A program made the position numbers and the translations under genes. This document shows, one piece after another, positions 16,047 through 20,269 of a stretch of 20,269 nt of DNA. Origin of the DNA: Clostridiales bacterium DTU023. Its GTDB lineage: Bacteria > Bacillota > Clostridia > Saccharofermentanales > DTU023. Position 1 is the stretch's first letter. Each line of letters begins with the position of its first letter. The stretch is from contig LFTF01000024.1 of NCBI GenBank assembly GCA_001512945.1, forward strand, positions 23,308 through 43,576, read 5' to 3'. The notes under the pieces were generated by a model. It saw only the letters and a program-made list of their open reading frames with translations. It was not told the origin of the DNA and made no database searches.

Positions 16047-16080
16047 AAAAGGCACCCGTACGAGTGCCTTTTCTTATTTT
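16047..16080. terminator. Bidirectional intrinsic terminator after the Tim44-like gene
   Basis: AAAAGGCAC and GTGCCTTTT form a 9-bp stem (16047-16055 with 16064-16072) around an eight-base loop, with T-rich sequence on either side (TTTTCC on minus, TTTTCTTATTTT on plus). It lies about 35 bases past the Tim44-like stop codon, so its main job is minus-strand termination. Confidence 0.85.
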
Positions 16081-16106
16081 ATGACTAATACTTTGTGTCG
16101 AGCAAG

Positions 16107-17027
16107 TTAAATCGTTTGCTGCGAGATGCCCTTGATATTCGACAGTACCCAATCGAATTCTGTTGCTGTCACAATAGAGAAACAGTAACTGCAACGGGCT
16201 GATTGTGTGAGATCGATCGGAGCACCACAGTGTGGACAGTTGCGACTGACTTCCTGTTTGCCCGATACATCGGGAGACAGCGTTAGAACACCCTTTGAAC
16301 GAATCATGGTCCATTCATAGGTCATGAATTTTTCACGCTTAGGATCACCGCTGACTACGTTACCTGTCTTGCGATCAATTGTGTAATCGGTGATTCGCGT
16401 AGTCAAACGCAGCGCCAAGTTATCATGCTGCTCGTCTTGATAAAAATTCTTCAAGGCCACATTCATGATCGCGACGCGCTCGATGCGGTTGATCTGCCCA
16501 CGGGTGACAAGCTCCTGCAATTGCCGAGCCATCTGGTTATAGAGGTCATCTGTCAGGCGGGCGCGCATCGGCTCCCAATCCTGTGTCTCCCAGGATCGTT
16601 GCATTTCGGAGTAGAGGTTTGAAACTTTCTCGCGCATCTCAGATTCCGTGAAGAAAGGATCAACCTGCCGGATCTGATCCGCTACAGCCGTCGATTGTTC
16701 AGGCGGAATCGCGGCAACACTTGAAGGACTGCCTTGTCCGCCTTTTCGTGCCTTTAGAATGAAGAAAACAATGATTATTACGATTATGAGTCCGCCGATC
16801 GACGAACCGCCTCCGGTGGAAACGCCAGGGATAAAGTCGAACCCGCTGTCGCCGCCCGAGTTATCCCAACTGGGTGGGTCAAAGTCGAAGTCGCTGTCGC
16901 CGCCAATAAAACCTGCGTCAGCAGGGCTTGGATAAAGACGAGCGCCCGCATAAACTGCAGTTCCCATTGCGATAAAGATCAGTAGTGCCACTAGCAGCAC
17001 AAGTGATGTTCTGGCAGGTCGTCTCAT
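16107..17027 (-). CDS. Membrane-anchored Tim44-like protein with C-terminal zinc ribbon
   Basis: 306-residue protein of unknown cellular role. A hydrophobic signal or anchor segment spans about residues 8-28 and ends in VYAGA. A low-complexity Gly/Asp/Phe/Ser linker follows (35-76), including repeated DFDFDPP and GFDFIPG units, then a transmembrane helix (about 78-92, GGLIIVIIIVFFILKARK). Residues about 120-260 form a Tim44-like (NTF2-fold) domain, recognisable from DPFFTESEMREKVSNLY and the beta-rich second half. A zinc ribbon ends it: C264, C267, C279, C282. This order is seen in bacterial Tim44-domain proteins of Bacillota. AAGGAGG sits ten bases before the ATG. It follows the pdxS unit's terminator by 40 bases, so it may depend on a promoter embedded near that terminator or on read-through. 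Confidence 0.85.
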   Translation of the reverse strand: MRRPARTSLVLLVALLIFIAMGTAVYAGARLYPSPADAGFIGGDSDFDFDPPSWDNSGGDSGFDFIPGVSTGGGSSIGGLIIVIIIVFFILKARKGGQGSPSSVAAIPPEQSTAVADQIRQVDPFFTESEMREKVSNLYSEMQRSWETQDWEPMRARLTDDLYNQMARQLQELVTRGQINRIERVAIMNVALKNFYQDEQHDNLALRLTTRITDYTIDRKTGNVVSGDPKREKFMTYEWTMIRSKGVLTLSPDVSGKQEVSRNCPHCGAPIDLTQSARCSYCFSIVTATEFDWVLSNIKGISQQTI

Positions 17028-17067
17028 AAGTGATCATCCTCCTTTTCGGCTGTTTTCATCTTATACC

Positions 17068-17127
17068 AAAAAAGAGGCATTCGCTATTAATTTCGGAACG
17101 ACTTCCGGGATTTTAACGAATGCCTCT
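17068..17127 (-). terminator. Compound intrinsic terminator after the pdxS unit
   Basis: An 11-bp perfect outer stem (AGAGGCATTCG, 17073-17083, with 17117-17127) encloses an inner stem CGGAA/TTCCG, and six T follow on the minus strand. It starts 38 bases past the stop of the dehydrogenase gene and ends the pdxS-dehydrogenase unit. Confidence 0.92.
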
Positions 17128-17164
17128 CAATCGTCTGGTCTGACGGTTAACGATAAATTATTTG

Positions 17165-18064
17165 TTAATTTTTATTATTTGTGGCGATGTCGGCGTCTTT
17201 ATAAAGACGGATCAGTGCCTGTGTCCCTTTGTCCTCGTAGCCCTTTTCCGCCATACGCTCGTATAGTCGAAGGACTGTCTCAAGCATCGGAAGCTGTGTC
17301 TCGCGATCAACCATTTCGCTCTCAATAATGCGCATGTCTTTGATGAAGTGCTTGATAAAAAATCCCGGGTCATGATCGCCTGATAGAACCCTGGGCGCCA
17401 TGTTGGATATCTGCCAGCTTCCCGCCGCACCTGCACCGATTGCCCGCAGCATCGTTGCGGGATCCAGTCCCGTCTTCTCTGCGTAGACGATTGCCTCCGT
17501 CATCGCAGCAGTTGCCCCTGCCACGGCGATCTGATTTGCTGCCTTCGTATGCTGTCCACAGCCAGCAGATCCCATGTAGACAACGTTTTCCCCAAGAACA
17601 GAAAAAATCGGCAACACGCGGTCAAATACCTCGCGTTCACCACCCACCATAATAGAGAGTGTTCCCTCGCGGGCACCGACGTCGCCTCCTGACACCGGTG
17701 CGTCAAGGAGTTGAAGGCTTTTGTCTTTTCCCTGTTCGAAAAGCTTGGCCGCAAGCGACGGTGAAGACGTTGTCATATCGATCACGATTGTCCCGGGACG
17801 CGCACAGTCAAAAACGCCTCCGTCCCCCATCATGACCTGTTCGACATCAGCCGGATAACCCACGATTGTGATCACGGCATCGGCCTCTTTCACCGCCTCC
17901 GCAATCGAATCAACACATCTCGCTCCCGTAACACAGGCAGTAACTTCGGCCTTCTCCCGCGTCCTGTTGAAGAGCGTAACATCATAACCGTCCCGGCATA
18001 AGCGCGCGACCATCGCCGCGCCCATCACGCCAGTACCAATAAAACCTATTCGTTTGAACTCCAT
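17165..18064 (-). CDS. Beta-hydroxyacid dehydrogenase (3-hydroxyisobutyrate / tartronate semialdehyde reductase family)
   Basis: 299-residue cytoplasmic NAD(P)-dependent dehydrogenase. The nucleotide-binding loop is GFIGTGVMG (7-15), the substrate loop is DAPVSGGDVGA (121-131), the catalytic lysine is K174 in GQHTKAANQ with N177, and KDM at 242-244 completes the family set. N33 R34 after the second strand favours NADPH over NADH, though this is only a trend. Length is typical. Substrates in this family include 3-hydroxyisobutyrate, tartronate semialdehyde, glyoxylate or succinic semialdehyde, and sequence alone does not decide. The start lies seven bases after the pdxS stop codon, so the two genes are almost certainly co-translated. 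A link to glyoxylate or tartronate semialdehyde made from purine carbon is possible but not shown. Confidence 0.92.
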   Translation of the reverse strand: MEFKRIGFIGTGVMGAAMVARLCRDGYDVTLFNRTREKAEVTACVTGARCVDSIAEAVKEADAVITIVGYPADVEQVMMGDGGVFDCARPGTIVIDMTTSSPSLAAKLFEQGKDKSLQLLDAPVSGGDVGAREGTLSIMVGGEREVFDRVLPIFSVLGENVVYMGSAGCGQHTKAANQIAVAGATAAMTEAIVYAEKTGLDPATMLRAIGAGAAGSWQISNMAPRVLSGDHDPGFFIKHFIKDMRIIESEMVDRETQLPMLETVLRLYERMAEKGYEDKGTQALIRLYKDADIATNNKN

Positions 18065-18071
18065 ATACCTG

Positions 18072-18935
18072 TTAAACCCCTCTCTCAGACATGATGAGTT
18101 CGACCTGATCTGGGTTTAGACCGACCATCGCTTCACCGAGGTCCTCTGATACATACGCCAGACGTTCAGCATCATTGAAGTGCTCACACGCTTCGACTAT
18201 TGCTCGCGCGCGGCGCACCGGGTCACCCGATTTAAAGATCCCCGAACCGACAAATACACCCTCGGCACCCAGTTGGCGCATTAAGGCAGCATCAGCAGGT
18301 GTCGCGACCCCTCCGGCAGAGAAATTAGGTACGGGCAATTTACCGTGTTTGTGAACGTATTGAACAAGCTCGATCGGCACAGCAAGATCGCGTGCCCGCA
18401 CGTAAAGTTCATCTTCACGAAGCGAAACAACTTCGCGGATCTGCGCGTTGATTTTGCGCATGTGTTTGACGGCCTGAACAACGTCGCCTGTTCCCGGCTC
18501 ACCTTTTGTTCGGATCATCAGAGCACCTTCGGCAAGACGGCGCAAGGCCTCATCCAACCCACGAGCACCGCACACGAACGGGACATCAAATTTTGTTTTG
18601 TCGATGTGGTATACCTCGTCCGCCGGTGACAGAACTTCGCTCTCATCCACGAAATCCACACCAATGGCCTGAAGAATTTGAGCCTCAACGAAATGGCCGA
18701 TACGGACTTTCGCCATCACCGGTATTTTCACTGCCTGCATAATTGCTTTGACCATGCCGGGATCACTCATTCGAGCGATGCCGCCTGCCGTTCTGATATC
18801 TGCAGGAACGCGTTCGAGCGCCATCACTGCAACAGCGCCAGCCTGTTCTGCGATCTTTGCTTGCTCAACGTTGATGACGTCCATGATAACGCCGCCTACA
18901 AGCCTTTCAGCCATTGTGCGATCAAATTGTTTCAT
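18072..18935 (-). CDS. pdxS: PdxS, pyridoxal 5'-phosphate synthase subunit
   Basis: 287-residue cytoplasmic lyase that condenses ribose 5-phosphate, glyceraldehyde 3-phosphate and ammonia into PLP. The barrel is complete and its catalytic residues are visible: D19 in GVIMDVIN, K76 in PVMAKVRIGH and K144 in IRTKGEPGTG, with the phosphate loops PNFSAGGVATPADA and GVFVGSGIFKS. These align with D24, K81 and K149 of the Bacillus enzyme at a constant offset of five. The ATG at 18935 has GGAGG ten bases upstream; a longer frame starts within the leader and is rejected. The usual partner PdxT, a glutaminase that feeds ammonia, is not next to it; a dehydrogenase follows instead. Its leader carries a terminator-like hairpin, so expression may be attenuated. 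Confidence 0.97.
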   Translation of the reverse strand: MKQFDRTMAERLVGGVIMDVINVEQAKIAEQAGAVAVMALERVPADIRTAGGIARMSDPGMVKAIMQAVKIPVMAKVRIGHFVEAQILQAIGVDFVDESEVLSPADEVYHIDKTKFDVPFVCGARGLDEALRRLAEGALMIRTKGEPGTGDVVQAVKHMRKINAQIREVVSLREDELYVRARDLAVPIELVQYVHKHGKLPVPNFSAGGVATPADAALMRQLGAEGVFVGSGIFKSGDPVRRARAIVEACEHFNDAERLAYVSEDLGEAMVGLNPDQVELIMSERGV

Positions 18936-18959
18936 TAGAATTTTGCCTCCATTAATTTC

Positions 18960-18988
18960 AAAAAAAAGACCCACATACCTGAGGTCCT
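18960..18988 (-). promoter_or_regulatory. Terminator-like hairpin in the pdxS leader
   Basis: On the minus strand AGGACCT-caggtatgt-GGGTCTT pairs over seven positions (two G-T wobbles) and runs straight into eight T, ending about ten bases before the pdxS GGAGG. It sits in the 5' leader of roughly 80 bases downstream of the predicted promoter. A short attenuator is the simplest reading, but the stem is weak and no ligand-binding fold or alternative pairing was established. Confidence 0.4.
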
Positions 18989-19024
18989 ATCGTACTATAT
19001 CTGTTCCTTCACAGTATTGAATTA

Positions 19025-19053
19025 AGTATACGCCGCCTAATAAAAGAACGCAA
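19025..19053 (-). promoter_or_regulatory. Promoter of the pdxS unit
   Basis: Minus-strand TTGCGT, a 17-base spacer, then TATACT make a reasonable sigma-A promoter, giving a leader of about 80 bases before the pdxS ATG. It is divergent from the rex promoter 40 bases away, and a small dyad (ACGGA-agac-TCCGT near 19070) lies between them. Confidence 0.6.
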
Positions 19054-19091
19054 GAAATATCATCATAACGGAAGACTCCGTATACGTCTCA

Positions 19092-19120
19092 TTGACACAC
19101 AATAACCATATCGATATTAT
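19092..19120 (+). promoter_or_regulatory. Promoter of rex
   Basis: TTGACA at 19092-19097, a 17-base spacer, and TATTAT at 19115-19120 form a near-consensus sigma-A promoter. Transcription should begin near 19127, only about 17 bases before the rex ATG, so the leader is very short. Confidence 0.85.
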
Positions 19121-19133
19121 GTTATCGATATGG
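19106..19133. promoter_or_regulatory. Dyad operator over the rex -10 box and start site
   Basis: CCATATCGATA and TATCGATATGG form a perfect 11-bp dyad with a six-base centre covering the -10 box, the start point and the edge of the ribosome binding site. Because only the right arm would be transcribed, it should act as a DNA site, not an RNA hairpin. It does not match the usual Rex consensus (TTGTTAA-n4-TTAACAA), so either another regulator or a divergent Rex site is possible. Confidence 0.6.
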
Positions 19134-19143
19134 GAGGTCCGTC

Positions 19144-19758
19144 ATGGAATCAAGATCATTTTCTATCCAAACATTGCAACGTCTGCCCTATTATCTTGAC
19201 TATCTTCGCAAGGTTGAGACAGAGAATGTGTCATCTACGGCTGTGGCCTCAGAATTCGGTCTCAATGAAGTCCAGGTTCGCAAGGACCTTGCGTCTGTCA
19301 GCCTCCAGGCCGGTCAGCCGCGCAAAGGATTCGCGACTCTGGCGCTCATCCGCGACATTGAGGATGTACTGGGGTATGGGCATGTCGATGAAGCGGTTAT
19401 TGTCGGTGTTGGTCATCTTGGTACTGCACTCGCTAACTATAGCGGATTTGAAAATTATGGACTTAAAATTGTCGCCGGGTTTGACAAGCGCGTCAAACAC
19501 GAAGAATGGCTCAACGACATGCCTATTTTCCCGGTCGATCGCATGATTCCGATAATCAGACGATTGAAAATCCGTCTCGCCATCATCACGGTTGACGCCG
19601 CCAATGCGCAATCCGTATGCGATCAGTTGGTTGAAGCCGGAACCGAGGCAATTTGGAATTTTGCCCCTTTAAAATTACGTGTATCCGATGACATTATCGT
19701 ACATAACGAGAACATGGCGTGTTCGCTCGCCGTTCTGAGCAATCATCTTCGCAAGTGA
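19144..19758 (+). CDS. rex: Rex, redox-sensing transcriptional repressor
   Basis: 204-residue cytoplasmic repressor that senses the NADH/NAD+ ratio and controls fermentation and hydrogenase genes. The N-terminal winged helix (about 1-80) has RLPYYLDYL and the recognition-helix region NEVQVRKDLAS; the C-terminal Rossmann domain has VGVGHLGTAL (87-96) and AGFDKR (111-116). The C-terminal part carries IWNFAPLKLRV and swaps between dimer partners. The wing region (SVSLQAGQPRKGFATLAL) departs from the common YFGEFG-x-RGVGY pattern, which may go with a changed operator. GGGAGG lies six bases before the ATG. It is divergent from pdxS and is followed after 83 bases by a hydrogenase-like gene, a natural Rex target. 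Its own promoter is overlapped by a dyad, consistent with feedback control. Confidence 0.95.
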   Translation: MESRSFSIQTLQRLPYYLDYLRKVETENVSSTAVASEFGLNEVQVRKDLASVSLQAGQPRKGFATLALIRDIEDVLGYGHVDEAVIVGVGHLGTALANYSGFENYGLKIVAGFDKRVKHEEWLNDMPIFPVDRMIPIIRRLKIRLAIITVDAANAQSVCDQLVEAGTEAIWNFAPLKLRVSDDIIVHNENMACSLAVLSNHLRK

Positions 19759-19841
19759 GTCGCTGCCAAACAACAAATTATAAGAAGCGTGTGAGATTTC
19801 GCTACTGTTATTTGTAAAAGGCGACGGGGAGAATAGATACA

Positions 19842-20269
19842 ATGGACATCCGCGACAATTCAATAAAAACCATCAATGTAATTGACACGAATCTTGCGAA
19901 CTGCCTGGACTGTTATCGTTGCGTCCGCGCATGCCCTGTCAAAGCGATCCGGGTGACGGGCGGCCATGCGCGCGTGGTGAGCGAGCTCTGCATACAATGC
20001 GGAACATGCGTTAGCGAATGCCCGCAACATGCAAAAATCATTTACCCTTCCCTTGAAGAAGTGAAAACAATGATCGCATCGGGAGCCCGCGTAGCCGCAA
20101 CCATAGCGCCTTCGTTCCCCGCTGCGTTCCCTGGATGGCAAAGTACACGCATTCCGGAGGCGCTCCGCCGTCTCGGTTTTTGTTATGTCAGCGAAACAGC
20201 AGACGGGGCAGAAGCGATCTCGCATGAATCACTCAAACAAATGGAAGTCGGCAGCATATTTACGGCCTG
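19842..20269 (+). CDS. [FeFe]-hydrogenase-like iron-sulfur protein, partial
   Basis: Open frame of 142 codons from ATG 19842 running off the right edge without a stop. Two [4Fe-4S] ferredoxin motifs open it: C21, C24, C27, C31 and C50, C53, C56, C60, each of the form CxxCxxCxxxCP. The following residues (VAATIAPSFPAAFPGW, then LRRLGFCYVSETADGAEAIS) match the beginning of the hydrogenase large-subunit C-terminal domain seen in sensory or putative hydrogenases of groups C/D, not the classical HydA. The H-cluster cysteines would lie beyond the window, so catalytic ability cannot be judged. GGGGAG is ten bases upstream of the start. Its place downstream of rex suggests redox or hydrogen sensing or disposal of reductant. 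Alternatives are a ferredoxin-fused regulatory protein of the same fold. Confidence 0.82.
   Translation, partial: MDIRDNSIKTINVIDTNLANCLDCYRCVRACPVKAIRVTGGHARVVSELCIQCGTCVSECPQHAKIIYPSLEEVKTMIASGARVAATIAPSFPAAFPGWQSTRIPEALRRLGFCYVSETADGAEAISHESLKQMEVGSIFTA

Noticed and set aside
19106..19133. ModE-type binding site upstream of rex
   Set aside because: The outer ATCG and six-base centre faintly resemble a ModE site, but the arms are shorter and lack TATATA; the gene has no molybdenum link.
19860..20225. Minus-strand open frame at the right edge
   Set aside because: It is antisense to the ferredoxin/hydrogenase-like gene, whose eight cysteines fit two exact cluster motifs; the minus frame shows no known pattern.

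Overview
The window looks like the chromosome of a strictly anaerobic, fermentative member of the Bacillota (Clostridia-like). The grounds are strong AGGAGG-type ribosome binding sites, a Rex redox repressor, the start of an [FeFe]-hydrogenase-like protein, a selenium-type xanthine dehydrogenase of the clostridial fused form, and no genes for aerobic metabolism. I cannot name the species. There is no stretch over 300 bases without a gene. I see no tRNA, rRNA, CRISPR array, insertion sequence or phage gene.

The core (about 0.8-14.9 kb, all on the minus strand) is an anaerobic purine/urate breakdown cluster. In transcription order it encodes a PLP-dependent fold-type II enzyme in the place usually held by YgeX, YgeW (knotted carbamoyltransferase), YgeY (M20-type hydrolase), YgfK (giant iron-sulfur/flavin reductase), SsnA (amidohydrolase), a dihydropyrimidinase/hydantoinase (HyuA), a fused [2Fe-2S]/molybdopterin xanthine dehydrogenase, and a MocA-like protein fused to a ModE-like DNA-binding domain. 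The first seven correspond closely to the gene set shown in 2023 to let gut anaerobes break down urate, so the pathway itself is described. The less ordinary parts are the PLP enzyme, the degenerate MocA-ModE fusion, the missing FAD subunit, and stem-loops in most of the intercistronic gaps. A good intrinsic terminator after ygeY (near 10770) suggests two units: PLP enzyme-ygeW-ygeY and ygfK-ssnA-hyuA-xdh-mocA/modE. The proposed logic is that xanthine dehydrogenase and YgfK handle redox at the purine ring or its products, HyuA, SsnA and YgeY open and trim rings and amides, YgeW handles the carbamoyl group, and the PLP enzyme handles a final amino acid.

Upstream of the cluster (15.0-17.1 kb) lie a TVP38/DedA-type membrane protein and a membrane-anchored Tim44-like protein with a zinc ribbon. 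Next (17.2-18.9 kb) is a two-gene unit: pdxS, for vitamin B6 (PLP) synthesis, and a beta-hydroxyacid dehydrogenase, ended by a strong terminator. PdxS could supply PLP to the PLP enzyme, but its glutaminase partner PdxT is not here.

The right edge (19.1-20.3 kb) runs on the plus strand: rex, with an almost perfect sigma-A promoter overlapped by an 11-bp dyad, followed by a partial gene for an [FeFe]-hydrogenase-like iron-sulfur protein. The left edge (1-0.65 kb) holds a small membrane protein and the first codons of another gene, both minus strand.
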